From Elusimicrobiales bacterium (GTDB lineage Bacteria; Elusimicrobiota; Elusimicrobia; Elusimicrobiales; UBA9959), in NCBI GenBank assembly GCA_028713125.1, contig JAQTOU010000001.1, positions 142,273-206,272 on the forward strand: 64,000 bases of DNA, read 5' to 3'. Numbering within the stretch: the stretch's first letter is position 1; each line of letters begins with the position of its first letter. The notes below the pieces were generated by a model. That model was not told where the DNA came from, searched no databases, and worked only from the letters and a program-made list of their open reading frames with translations. The translations under genes and the position numbers were made by a program. This document shows positions 39,179 to 48,074 of this stretch, piece after piece.

Positions 39179-42100
39179 TTACCTGGCGGGGACCTCTCCC
39201 AGTTCCTTCAGCGCTGTCTCTACGTCCTCCTCATGCCTGGAGCTTTCCAGGTTCGAGAACAGGCTGTAGGCGCAGGGGACCACGAGCAGGGTAAGCGCCG
39301 TGGAGAAGATCACTCCGCCTATGACCACCAGCGCCATCGGGATGCGCGTTTCGGCGCCGGGCCCGATGCCGAGCGCGGGCGGAACGGCCGCCGCTATGGT
39401 GGCGAAGGAGGTCATAAGTATCGGCCGCAGCCGTATCGGGCAGGCCTCGAGCAGCGCGTCGCGGACGTTCATCTTCTTTTCGCGCCGCCGGGTATTGGTG
39501 AATTCCACCAGCAGGATGGAATTCTTCTTCACGATGCCCATGAGCAGGATCATGCCTATCATGCTGTAGATGTTCAGGGACTGGTGGCCGATAAGAAGCG
39601 CTATGAAAGCGCCGGTGATGCTGAACGGCAGCGCCAGCAGCACCGTCACCGGGTGTATGAAGCTGTTGAACTGCGAGGCCAGCACCATGTACGCCACGAA
39701 GATGCCGAACACCAGGGCGGTCAACAGGCTGCCGAAAGAATCCTTGAAGGTCTGGGAGCTGCCGGAAAGCACTATGCGGTAGCCGTCGGGGAGGAGCTCC
39801 TTCGCCAGCTTCTCTACCTCGGCGATCGCGTCGCCCTGCGAGACGCCGGGGGCGGGGTTGGCGAAAACGCCGATAGCGCGCTCCCTGTTGCGCCGGGAGA
39901 TGGAGAGAAGGGTGTTCTTTTCCACCACTTTCATCACTTCGGACAGGCGGATGAGTTCCCCCCGGTTGTTGCGCACCCAGATCTTGCCGATATCGGACGG
40001 GGTCCTGCGGTCCTTATCCACCAGGCGGATACGGATGTCGTAGCGCTTGCCGTTCTTCGTGAACTTGCCCACTCGCACGCCGCCGATCATCGAATTGACC
40101 GCGTCGCCTATAGTGGCGATGTTGATGCCGCGCGCGGCCGCTTTTTCCCTGTCCGGGATGATCTGCACTTCCGGCATGCCGGCCTGGTAGTCGGTGTCCA
40201 CGTCCACCATTTTCCCGGAATCCGTCATCCGCTTCATCAGCGCCTGGTCCAGCTCGGCCAGCTTGTCCCAGTCAGGGCCGCGCAGGCTTATCTCTACCGG
40301 GTAGCCGCGCTTGGCGGTGAAACCGGACTGCGACGGGTCCTGTATCGAAACCCGGTCCAGTTCCTTTATCTGCTTGAGGGCCTTGCGCGTATAGGCCATC
40401 AGGTCCTGCTGGGTGGGTTTTTTTCCGCCTTCTTTCAGCGGGACGCGGTCCTTGGGCTGTTTCAGCGTGACGAACAGCATGCCGCCGTTAACGCTGCCCC
40501 CGCCGCCGACCGCGCCGAAATAACGTTCGATGTTCGGCTGCGTCATCGCCCAGGCTTCCACCTTTCTGAAGGCCGCGTCGGTATAGTCGAAAGAGGACCC
40601 TATGGGCGTCTGCAGGCGCACCATGAACTGGCTCTGGTCCTGCGACGGGGTGAATTCCGTCGGCAGTTTGAAGGCTATCAGGAGCGAAGAGGCGAAAACA
40701 AGTACCGAGGCCCCTATGGTCTTCCAGCGGTGTTCCAAAATGGTCCCGAGTAGGCTTCTGTAGGACTCCGCGACCCTGTGGAAGGCCTTGTCCATCCAGA
40801 TCCCGACGGCCGTAGTGCGCCCGGAATCCACGAACTGGGAGCAGCGCATCGGTGAAAGAGTGAGGGCCTCGAGCAGCGACAGGAGCACGGCGGCGGTCAT
40901 GGTGACGCCGAACTGGAAGAAGAACTTTCCAATGATGCCCTTCATGAAGATGACGGGGATGAAGATCGCCAGTATGGCTACGGAGGCGGCCATGGCCGGG
41001 AAGGTTATTTCCCTCGCCCCGGCCAGCGCCGCCTTGACGCGGCTGTAGCCCATCTCGTTGTACCGCACGATGTTCTCCAGCATCATGATGGCGTCGTCGA
41101 CCACAATGCCTATAGCGAGCGACAGGCCCAGCAGCGTGAAGGTGTTAAGCGTGAAGCCCATGAAATAAAGTATCAGGAAAGCGCCTATAATGGACGTGGG
41201 GATGGCCAGCAGCACGTTGAACGTCGAGGACCAGGAACCCAGGAACAGCCAGCAGACCACGCCCGTCAGGAGGGCGGAGAGTATCAGCGTGAAGTTCAGC
41301 TCGTGGGTCGAATCCTCGATGAAGCGGGTGGAGTCGTTGACCACGGTAAGGTACATGCCTTGGGGAAGGCTTTGCTGCAGTTCGGCGACCTTTGCCCGCA
41401 CCGCCCGGGCCACTTCGACGGCGTTGGAGCCGCGCTGCTTCATTATCCCCAGGCCTACCGAAAGCCTGCCGTTGGTGCGCGCTATGCGCCGTATGTCGTT
41501 CAGCCCGTCCTCTACGGTCGCGACATCTTTTATCCTGAACGTCTTCCAGATGGCCGCGCCGCCGCGCCCGGTTATCACCAGGTTCTCGAATTGCCCGGGG
41601 GTGGCCGCTTCGCCCATTACGCGGACGTTCATTTCCTTGTTGCCGGAGCTGATATAGCCGGCCGGGGTCTCGGCGTGCTGGTTGCTCACCGTGTTCATCA
41701 CGTCGTCGATCGTGAGCTGCTTCGAGTTGAGCTGGTCGGTGTTCACCCAGATGCGCAGGTTCGGATCCACGAACCCGCCCATATCCACGTCGCCCACGCC
41801 GGCTATGGTCGTGAACTTGTCTTTAAGGAAATCGTTGGCAAAAGCCATCAGGTCTTTGACCGGCCTGTCGCCGTTAAGGGACACGCGGATGATGGGCTGG
41901 TCCTCGGGGTTGGACTTCCTTATCGTCGGAGGGTCGATATCGCGGGGGAGGTCGTGGGCGGCCTGGGAGATCTTTGACTGCACTTCCTGCATGGCCACGT
42001 CTATGTCCCGCCCGAGTTCGAACTCGATTGTTATATTGCAGGAGCCGCGCTTGGAAGAGGAGGAGACGTCCTTGATGCCCTGGATGCTCATCACCGCGCC

Positions 42101-42304
42101 TTCCAGCACGTCGGCCACCTGCGTCTCCATAACTTCGGGAGCGGCCCCCTCCAGCGAGACGGACACGTTCACTACGGGGTAGTCCACGTCCGGCATCTGG
42201 CTTACGCCCATGCTGCTGAAACCTATCCAGCCGAAGACTATCAGGCCAAGCATCAGCATCCAGGCGAAAACCGGGTTCTTTATAGAAAGGTCGGACAGTG
42301 TCAT
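39179..42304 (-). CDS. RND-family efflux pump inner-membrane protein (HAE1/AcrB type)
   Basis: A 1041-residue proton-driven transporter with 12 helices in two repeats. The start (MTLSDLSIKNPVFAWMLMLGLIVFGW) and porter segments (MPDVDYPVVNVSVSLEGAAPEVMETQVADVLEGAV) are typical. Helix 4 has GIVVDDAIMMLENI with the paired Asp residues of the proton relay. The second repeat has GMILLMGIVKKNSILLVEF and RRRLRPILMTSFAT-like signatures. The protein is full length and intact. The ATG follows the TolC-like gene stop directly, with GGAGGGG as ribosome site. The two genes form an operon, but no periplasmic adaptor is encoded nearby. The substrate range cannot be read from the sequence. Confidence 0.95.
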   Translation of the reverse strand: MTLSDLSIKNPVFAWMLMLGLIVFGWIGFSSMGVSQMPDVDYPVVNVSVSLEGAAPEVMETQVADVLEGAVMSIQGIKDVSSSSKRGSCNITIEFELGRDIDVAMQEVQSKISQAAHDLPRDIDPPTIRKSNPEDQPIIRVSLNGDRPVKDLMAFANDFLKDKFTTIAGVGDVDMGGFVDPNLRIWVNTDQLNSKQLTIDDVMNTVSNQHAETPAGYISSGNKEMNVRVMGEAATPGQFENLVITGRGGAAIWKTFRIKDVATVEDGLNDIRRIARTNGRLSVGLGIMKQRGSNAVEVARAVRAKVAELQQSLPQGMYLTVVNDSTRFIEDSTHELNFTLILSALLTGVVCWLFLGSWSSTFNVLLAIPTSIIGAFLILYFMGFTLNTFTLLGLSLAIGIVVDDAIMMLENIVRYNEMGYSRVKAALAGAREITFPAMAASVAILAIFIPVIFMKGIIGKFFFQFGVTMTAAVLLSLLEALTLSPMRCSQFVDSGRTTAVGIWMDKAFHRVAESYRSLLGTILEHRWKTIGASVLVFASSLLIAFKLPTEFTPSQDQSQFMVRLQTPIGSSFDYTDAAFRKVEAWAMTQPNIERYFGAVGGGGSVNGGMLFVTLKQPKDRVPLKEGGKKPTQQDLMAYTRKALKQIKELDRVSIQDPSQSGFTAKRGYPVEISLRGPDWDKLAELDQALMKRMTDSGKMVDVDTDYQAGMPEVQIIPDREKAAARGINIATIGDAVNSMIGGVRVGKFTKNGKRYDIRIRLVDKDRRTPSDIGKIWVRNNRGELIRLSEVMKVVEKNTLLSISRRNRERAIGVFANPAPGVSQGDAIAEVEKLAKELLPDGYRIVLSGSSQTFKDSFGSLLTALVFGIFVAYMVLASQFNSFIHPVTVLLALPFSITGAFIALLIGHQSLNIYSMIGMILLMGIVKKNSILLVEFTNTRRREKKMNVRDALLEACPIRLRPILMTSFATIAAAVPPALGIGPGAETRIPMALVVIGGVIFSTALTLLVVPCAYSLFSNLESSRHEEDVETALKELGEVPAR

Positions 42305-43546
42305 TTATTTCCCCTCCATGCCGCCGGCGACTTCCAGCTGGAGCAGCGTCAGCCTCTCCCGCACTTTCGCCTGCGACAAGCTCAGCCTGGCCTGCTGTAC
42401 CGAGTTCAGGGCGCTGAGCACGTCCAGGTTGGTCACGAGCCCGAGTTTGTAGTCGTCTTCCTGGTAGTTCGCGTTCTGCGCGGCAAGGGCCAGGGCGGTC
42501 TCGAGGCTGGCCGTCTGGAGCGCGGCATATTTAAAATTCTCGTAGGCCGCCCGCACTTCGGTAAGCGCCTGGCGCTCCGCCAGCTGCAGGGTCAGTTCGG
42601 CAGCGCGTTTCCCCGAATAGGCGGCCTGCCGCTGGGCCTGCGCCGCCCCGCCGTCATATAAAGGTATGTTGACCGCGAGCGCGCCATCCCAGCGGTTCAC
42701 CGGCTTCGGCATCGGGTTTCGTATCACGTAATAATCCGCTGAAAGCGTAACGGAGGGCCAGAGGTTGCGGTCCTGCACGTCCAGCAGGTACCCGGAGGCT
42801 TCCAGCGACTTTCTCCTCGCGTTAAGGTCGGGCCGCGAAAGGGCGGCTTTGAGATAGGTTTCAAGCCCGGTCTCGCCGCGCACCGGCAGAGTTTCCGGGA
42901 CAAGGTCGGTATCGAGGCCCGTCAGGAACATAAGGGCCTGCTGGGCCAGGCGCTCTGAAGCCTCGGCGCTGAGGTAAGCGGCTTTATCCTGCGCCTGCTG
43001 CGTCCTTACGGCTACGACCTCGCTTTTTCGGGACCGGCCTATATCCACGCGGGCCTGGAGCTCGGCTATGCGTTTCTCGGTCACGTCCAGCTGCTCGCGG
43101 CGGATGAACACTTCGCGCTGGGCCGAGTCAAGGGTGAAATACGCGTCCGCCACGCCGAGGTAGAGCTCCTGGCGGGCGCGTGCCAGGTCAAGTTCCGCGG
43201 CTTTGGTCCTGGCCGAGGCGGCCTTAAGGGAGATATAGTCGCGCATCCCGGAGAATATGGAATAGCTGCCCGAGAGGAAGCCTTTCGTAGAGGAGGGCGC
43301 GTTCTGCTGTTTGGATTGCGAGGCGCTCAGGCCGAAGGAGGGACGGAAGCCGGCGTTGATAAAGCGTTCGGCCGCCTCGAGCTGTTTTATCCCTTCAGCC
43401 TGCTGGGCCAGCAGCTCGCTTTTGGCCAGGGACAGCGCATACGCCTCCCCCAGGCTGACAGGCCGCATCGTCGCGGTGGAGAATTCCTGCGCCATGAGTC
43501 CGCAGGGAAGCAGCGCGAGCAATACCGGCATCAAAATAAATTTCAT
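42305..43546 (-). CDS. TolC-family outer-membrane efflux protein
   Basis: A 413-residue protein. The start at 43546 (MKFILMPVLLALLPCGLMAQ) follows AAGGA by 7 bases and gives a clean signal peptide; upstream in-frame starts are less likely. The body consists of two outer-membrane-efflux repeats: long heptad-rich helices (YALSLAKSELLAQQAEGIKQLEAAERFINAGFRPSFGLSAS; second repeat around LKAALSRPDLNARRKSLEASGYLLDVQ) and NIPLYDGGAAQAQRQAAYSGKRAAELTL. It forms the trimeric exit duct for the RND pump encoded directly downstream. No lipobox Cys is visible, so it is probably not a lipoprotein. Confidence 0.92.
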   Translation of the reverse strand: MKFILMPVLLALLPCGLMAQEFSTATMRPVSLGEAYALSLAKSELLAQQAEGIKQLEAAERFINAGFRPSFGLSASQSKQQNAPSSTKGFLSGSYSIFSGMRDYISLKAASARTKAAELDLARARQELYLGVADAYFTLDSAQREVFIRREQLDVTEKRIAELQARVDIGRSRKSEVVAVRTQQAQDKAAYLSAEASERLAQQALMFLTGLDTDLVPETLPVRGETGLETYLKAALSRPDLNARRKSLEASGYLLDVQDRNLWPSVTLSADYYVIRNPMPKPVNRWDGALAVNIPLYDGGAAQAQRQAAYSGKRAAELTLQLAERQALTEVRAAYENFKYAALQTASLETALALAAQNANYQEDDYKLGLVTNLDVLSALNSVQQARLSLSQAKVRERLTLLQLEVAGGMEGK

Positions 43547-43618
43547 TTTCTTTTCCTTCATAAAGCGCGGAAGCCGTCCTGAATGCCTCCGCGCTCCAGC
43601 GCGGCAGGCCTGCAATTC

Positions 43619-44713
43619 TCAACTGGCTTTTACCAGTTGAGAGACGATCTCCGCCGCTTTGGCAAGATGCTCCAGCAGGATATACTCTTCGTTCGGCTTT
43701 GGGCTGCGGGCCCCGATGCCGAAGCTGACCGCGGCCAATCCTTTGGCGTTAAGCGCGTTAGCTTCGCTGCCTCCGGGTGCGGCGACCGGCGCCGGGTCGA
43801 GTTTCGCGTCCCTGAGCGCCCATTCGGCCAGGCGCAGCACCTCCGCGCCGGCGGCGTGCCGGTAGGGCTGATAGTCCCAGTACCATTTGAAGGCGACAGC
43901 CCCCCCCGCGGCCGCCGCGGCTTTCTCGAATTCGGCCTTGAACTGGTCCAGGAGCGGCGGTGCCTTGGAGGCGTCCAGAACCCGCACCTGGCCCCTTACA
44001 AGCGCCGCGAGCGGGACGAGGCCGGGATTTACGCCGCCGGCTATGGTGCCTATGTTCGAAGTGGTGTCCGGGTCGTGCCGGCCAAGCTGCAGGGCCGCGA
44101 TGGCCTTCGCCGCTATGGCGATGGCCGATATCCCGCCTTCCGGATCGGAGGCCGCGTCGGAGGTCCGGCCGAGTATATCGGCCGAGAAAAGGGCTATCCC
44201 GGGGGAAGATGCCGTATAAGTTCCCGGGTCCAGCTCGGACCCGAAGACGAAAGCGCAGCGCGTTTTCGGCGGCAGGACCAGGTTTTTAACCCCCGCCATA
44301 TTGCCTTTGGCGCGGGTGGTGAGGGCGATGGTGAAGGGTTTGAGAGGCAGCCCGCTGTTGACCGCGCGCTCCAGCGCGTAGAGGATGGCGGCCATCCCGG
44401 CCCGGCCGTCTACGCCAAGCGGGCCCTTCCCGCCTGAAGTTATCCTGTCGGCCGTCATTTGCGGTTCGGTCCTGGAAGTAGGATGGAGCGTGTCCATATG
44501 GGCCAGCAGCGCGAAATCCCCGCCGCCGCCGACCTGGCAGAGGACGTTGCCGGTATTGGAAAGCGCTGCCGCGGCCGAGCCGTCCACCTGGACCGGCAGC
44601 CCGAGGCCCCTTAAGAACGACACGGCGTAATTCGCTACCGGCGCTTCTTTGCCGGGGGGGCCGTCGAGGCGGGCCAGCTCGGTGAAAAGGGTTACGAGTC
44701 TCCTGCTCGCCAT
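43619..44713 (-). CDS. M20/PepT2-like protein lacking catalytic residues (probable pseudo-peptidase)
   Basis: A 364-residue protein with the full M20 fold but altered active site. The first metal-binding motif LLAHMDT (His72, Asp74) is kept. The second, normally GADD(x)AG, reads GVDGRAG (Asp102). The catalytic Glu-Glu of FTxxEExGxxGAK is replaced by Ala135-Lys136 (LTTRAKGNMAGVK). The last His ligand (GYxNxHTxxEYI) is Lys339 in GARSPKPNEEYI. So the general base and at least two metal ligands are gone, while the frame and fold residues are intact (FGSELDPGTYTASSPG, GGSEANALNAKG). It lies one base after PepT on the same strand and may bind peptides or modulate PepT. Loss of hydrolytic activity is inferred from family alignment by eye. 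Confidence 0.82.
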   Translation of the reverse strand: MASRRLVTLFTELARLDGPPGKEAPVANYAVSFLRGLGLPVQVDGSAAAALSNTGNVLCQVGGGGDFALLAHMDTLHPTSRTEPQMTADRITSGGKGPLGVDGRAGMAAILYALERAVNSGLPLKPFTIALTTRAKGNMAGVKNLVLPPKTRCAFVFGSELDPGTYTASSPGIALFSADILGRTSDAASDPEGGISAIAIAAKAIAALQLGRHDPDTTSNIGTIAGGVNPGLVPLAALVRGQVRVLDASKAPPLLDQFKAEFEKAAAAAGGAVAFKWYWDYQPYRHAAGAEVLRLAEWALRDAKLDPAPVAAPGGSEANALNAKGLAAVSFGIGARSPKPNEEYILLEHLAKAAEIVSQLVKAS

Positions 44714-44714
44714 C

Positions 44715-45947
44715 TTACTCCGCCCACTTGCGCGCCAGGTTGATAAGGACTTCGGCGGATTTGTTCATGCCGTCCAGGGAGACCCACTCGTAGCGGCCGT
44801 GGTAGTTGTAGCCGCCTGTAAAGACGTTGGGCGCCGGCAGGCCCATAAAAGACAGCCTGGCGCCGTCGGTCCCTCCGCGCACCGGCTTCACCCGCGGCTC
44901 GAGCCCGGCCTGTCTTACCGCGGCCTTCAGGTTTCCCATGACGGCGGGATGCCTGACGATGACTTCCTTCATGTTCCGGTACTGCTCGGTGAAAGTAACT
45001 TCTATCTTTGCCAAAGGGTATTTCAGCCGTTTCGCGGCCACGATGGCCTCGAGCTGCCTCTCCATCGCTTTCAGCTTCTTCATATCGTGATCGCGGACGA
45101 TGCCGGAGACCTCGCCCTTCTCCGTCCCGCCGGTGATATCCGTGAACATGATGAAACCTTCGCGGTGCTCGGTGGTCTCAGGCAGCATATTCTCCGGCCA
45201 GGAAGCGACGATATCGGCGGCGACTCGCGCGGCGTTGGCCATCGCGTTCTTGGCCGTGCCGGGATGCACGCTTTTCCCCTCTACCGCTATCTTCAGGCCG
45301 TCGGCGTTGAAATTCTCTTCCTCGATGGAGCCGGCCACGTCCCCGTCAAAAGTGTACGCGAAGTCGGCGCCGAACCCTTTGACGTCGAAATATTTCACAC
45401 CCTGCCCGACTTCTTCGTCGGGAGTGAAGCCTATCTTCAGAACGCCGTGCGGTATCTCCCTGTGCGCGAGAAGGTATTCGGCCGCGGTCATGATGACCGC
45501 TATTCCCGCCTTATCGTCGGCGCCGAGCAAAGTATCCCCCGAGGCGGTGATTATGTCGTCGCCCCTGCAGACGGCCAGCTCGGGGCAGTTGCCGGTGTTA
45601 AGGATGACGCCGTGCTTGCGGCTGATCACGATATCCCCGCCCTTCCAGCCTTTGTGAAGCTGCGGCTTTACGTCCTTCCCGGAAGCGGCGGGCGAGGTAT
45701 CCATATGCGCGAGAAAAGCTATCACGGGCTTCCGGGCCTTGACCGTGGCCGGTATTTCGGCCGTCACGTAGCCGTACTTATCCAGCCCGACCTTTTTAGC
45801 TCCTATCGCTTTCAGCTCGGAAACCAGGAGCCTGGCGAGAGCAAGCTGCTTCTTTGTCGACGGGAAGGTCCGGGAGTTGTCGTCGCTCTGCGTGTCTATC
45901 CTGGCGTAGCGCTCGAAACGCTTGTAAATGGCGGCTTTAAGATCCAT
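44715..45947 (-). CDS. pepT: Peptidase T (tripeptide aminopeptidase)
   Basis: A 410-residue cytoplasmic M20B di-zinc aminopeptidase that releases the N-terminal residue of tripeptides. The start at 45947 has AGGAGG 5 bases upstream and matches the usual N-terminus (LKAAIYKRFERYARIDTQSDDNSRTFPST). Active-site motifs are complete: AHMDTSP, LLGADDKAGIAVIMT, IGFTPDEEVGQGVKYFD, YTFDGD and the final FTGGYNYHGRYEWVSL with the His ligand. The intact motifs contrast with the degenerate paralogue downstream. Confidence 0.95.
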   Translation of the reverse strand: MDLKAAIYKRFERYARIDTQSDDNSRTFPSTKKQLALARLLVSELKAIGAKKVGLDKYGYVTAEIPATVKARKPVIAFLAHMDTSPAASGKDVKPQLHKGWKGGDIVISRKHGVILNTGNCPELAVCRGDDIITASGDTLLGADDKAGIAVIMTAAEYLLAHREIPHGVLKIGFTPDEEVGQGVKYFDVKGFGADFAYTFDGDVAGSIEEENFNADGLKIAVEGKSVHPGTAKNAMANAARVAADIVASWPENMLPETTEHREGFIMFTDITGGTEKGEVSGIVRDHDMKKLKAMERQLEAIVAAKRLKYPLAKIEVTFTEQYRNMKEVIVRHPAVMGNLKAAVRQAGLEPRVKPVRGGTDGARLSFMGLPAPNVFTGGYNYHGRYEWVSLDGMNKSAEVLINLARKWAE

Positions 45948-45988
45948 GTATCCTCCTGGTGCATGCGCTGTTAAATCTTTAAAAAGGA

Positions 45989-45994
45989 TATAAT
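45989..45994 (+). promoter_or_regulatory. Candidate -10 box of the DUF47 gene
   Basis: TATAAT 31 bp before the ATG at 46026, in an AT-rich stretch; the -35 region is poor. Confidence 0.4.
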
Positions 45995-46025
45995 TAAAGC
46001 ATCTCAAGGTTCAAGGAGCTCTCAA

Positions 46026-46652
46026 ATGGCCATAAACTTCATACCCAGGGAAGTAAAATTCTTCGACTTCCTGAATCTGCAGGCGGAAAATATAGTGAAG
46101 GCCGCGGACTGCTTTAAAAGCGCCGTGAAAAAAGGCGTCTTCGACGAGGAGACCGTAAAAACCATAAAGAACTTCGAGCATGAAGGAGACACTCTCTCCC
46201 ATGAGATCGTGGACATGCTTAACCGCACCTTCATAACGCCCATCGACCGCGAGGACATCTTCTCCCTGACCAATACCCTGGACGATATCCTTGATATGGT
46301 AAATTCCATGGCCAACCGCATCAGGCTGTATAAGCTCGACGCCAACGAGGATTACATGGTGCAGTTCGCCGACACGATAGACCAGTCCGCCCACGCCCTG
46401 TCCAACGCCGTGAAGCACATGCACGACACCAAGCGGAGCCGCCGCGTCCTGGACCACTGCATCGAGGTGAACCGCCTCGAGAACCTGGGCGACCAGATAA
46501 GGGAGAAAGCCATAAGCCACCTGTTCGACTCCGAGAAAGATCCCATCATGGTCATAAAGTGGAAGGAGATCTATGAAGTGGCCGAAGGCACGCTGGACAC
46601 CTGCGAACATGTGGCCAAGGTTATCGAGGCTATTTTAGTCAAGAACGGATAG
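46026..46652 (+). CDS. DUF47 family PhoU-like protein
   Basis: A 208-residue all-helical protein of the PhoU-like DUF47 family (FIPREVKFFDFLNLQAENIVKAADCFKSA at the start, TLSHEIVDMLNRTFITPIDREDIFSLTNTLDDILD in the middle). The two E/DxxxD-type metal-binding helices (FEHEGDTLSHEI and NRLENLGDQIREKAI) are present. DUF47 proteins accompany Pit-type phosphate transporters and probably regulate them, but no pit gene is next to it here. AAGGAG precedes the ATG. A bidirectional terminator follows. Confidence 0.93.
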   Translation: MAINFIPREVKFFDFLNLQAENIVKAADCFKSAVKKGVFDEETVKTIKNFEHEGDTLSHEIVDMLNRTFITPIDREDIFSLTNTLDDILDMVNSMANRIRLYKLDANEDYMVQFADTIDQSAHALSNAVKHMHDTKRSRRVLDHCIEVNRLENLGDQIREKAISHLFDSEKDPIMVIKWKEIYEVAEGTLDTCEHVAKVIEAILVKNG

Positions 46653-46675
46653 GCGGCCGGCCCGCCCGGCAGCGC

Positions 46676-46716
46676 AAAACAGGAGAGCCGCGTTATAAGC
46701 GCGGCTCTCCTGTTTT
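46676..46716. terminator. Bidirectional intrinsic terminator
   Basis: A perfect 17-bp inverted repeat (AAAACAGGAGAGCCGCG, loop TTATAAG, complement). It ends in TTTT on both strands, between the convergent DUF47 and flavoprotein genes. Confidence 0.95.
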
Positions 46717-46732
46717 CTCGTCATGTCCCCCG

Positions 46733-47995
46733 CTATTTTTCGGAGGCCGCCCGGCCTGCCAAGATGCCGGATGTCCAGGCCAGGTGCAGGTTGTAGCCCC
46801 CGGAGTCCCCGTCCAGGTCCAGAAGCTCCCCCGTAATATAAAGGCCCTTGATCTTTTTCGAGGCGAAGCTGGCCGGGTCCACCTCCGACAGAGCACAGCC
46901 GCCGGCGGTGATCATCGCGTCCTCGAAGCCCAGAGAGCCGGTGATCTCCAGCGAGAACGATTTAAGCGCGGGAACTAATTCCCGGCCGCAATCCGGCGGC
47001 AGGATGGCGCTCCAGGCGATCCCGGCCCTGCCGGCGGCCGCCCGGATAACTTTTTCGTTCAGGAGGCCGGTTGCGAAATGGGAGAAAGCCCTGCCGTCGA
47101 AAGCGGCCGCCCGCTCCGCCAGCAATTCCTCGAGCGCGGCCGGCTTATACTCCGGCATGAAATCAGCTTCGATGAAGACCGGCCCCTTCCCTAGAGCGGA
47201 AAGAGCGGCCCGGCTCAGGTCCAGCACCGCCGGACCGGAGACGCCGTAAGAGGTGAAAAGGATTTCCCCCTCGGTCTCCTGTATAACCCTCCCGCCCGAG
47301 ACCAGCTTCAATACTGAGTTCAGCCTTACTCCGTCGAGCTCTTTGGTGTCGTTCCCCCGGACTTCCAGCGGAACTACGGAAGGAGAAAGAGGCGAGACGG
47401 AATGCCCCAGTGCTTTAAGCATGCCATAGCCGCCGGAGCTTCCGCCGATCTGGGGATAGCCGGCGCCGCCGGCCGCGAGTATGACCCGCGCCGCGCTGTA
47501 AATTTTCTTTTCGCCCGCCGCGGCTTTCTTGTCCCATTTGGGCTGCACTTTCACGGCTTCTATCGAAAAGCCCTCCTTGCCTTCGGAGACGGAAAGCGCC
47601 TCGGTGAGGGTATGTATCGGAACCCTAAGCAGGTCGAGCTCATGAAGCAGGACGTTCACGACGTCCTGGGCCTTGAAGGACCTCGGGAAAAGGCGGCCTT
47701 TTTCTCCGCTGACCCAAAGGAGTCCCAGCCTCTTGAAAAAACCGAGAACTTCGGCCGGAGGCAGGGCCGCGAAGGTTTTTTTCAGGAAAGCCGGGGAGGC
47801 CGGGTGGTAGGAGGCAGGAGTTACTTTCTGGTTGGAGAAATTGCATTTCCCCGAGCCGGTGGAAAGTATCTTGCGGCCGGGGACGTGGTTTTTTTCCAGC
47901 ACGATGACGGAGGCCCCCCCGCGGGAGGCTTCCACCGCAGCCGCAAGTCCGGACGCTCCGGCACCGATTATTATGACGTCGGATTTGTTTTCCAT
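46733..47995 (-). CDS. BaiN/HI0933-family NAD(P)/FAD-dependent oxidoreductase
   Basis: A 420-residue flavoprotein. The FAD-binding GxGxxG is DVIIIGAGASGLAAAVEASRGG, followed by VLEKNHVPGRKILSTGSGKCNFSN, the hallmark of the HI0933/YhiN family. Later motifs are VILAAGGAGYPQIGGSSGGYGMLKALGHSV and the C-terminal VDPASFASKKIKGLYITGELLDLDGDSGGYNLHLAW. BaiN acts on bile-acid intermediates in gut clostridia, but most family members have unknown substrates, so no specific reaction is assigned. It is a single gene. Confidence 0.92.
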   Translation of the reverse strand: MENKSDVIIIGAGASGLAAAVEASRGGASVIVLEKNHVPGRKILSTGSGKCNFSNQKVTPASYHPASPAFLKKTFAALPPAEVLGFFKRLGLLWVSGEKGRLFPRSFKAQDVVNVLLHELDLLRVPIHTLTEALSVSEGKEGFSIEAVKVQPKWDKKAAAGEKKIYSAARVILAAGGAGYPQIGGSSGGYGMLKALGHSVSPLSPSVVPLEVRGNDTKELDGVRLNSVLKLVSGGRVIQETEGEILFTSYGVSGPAVLDLSRAALSALGKGPVFIEADFMPEYKPAALEELLAERAAAFDGRAFSHFATGLLNEKVIRAAAGRAGIAWSAILPPDCGRELVPALKSFSLEITGSLGFEDAMITAGGCALSEVDPASFASKKIKGLYITGELLDLDGDSGGYNLHLAWTSGILAGRAASEK

Positions 47996-48010
47996 AAATT
48001 AAAGGGGACA

Positions 48011-48059
48011 GGCTACTTTTCCGGAGAAAGATCCCCCGCAATAAGCAGCCTGCCCCCCT
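48011..48059 (-). terminator. Weak hairpin after the aldolase gene
   Basis: GGGGGCAGGCT and AGCCTGTCCCC on the minus strand can pair across about 30 bases, followed by TTTAATTT. The long loop makes this a tentative terminator. Confidence 0.35.
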
Positions 48060-48074
48060 GTTCTCCCTGCGCGG

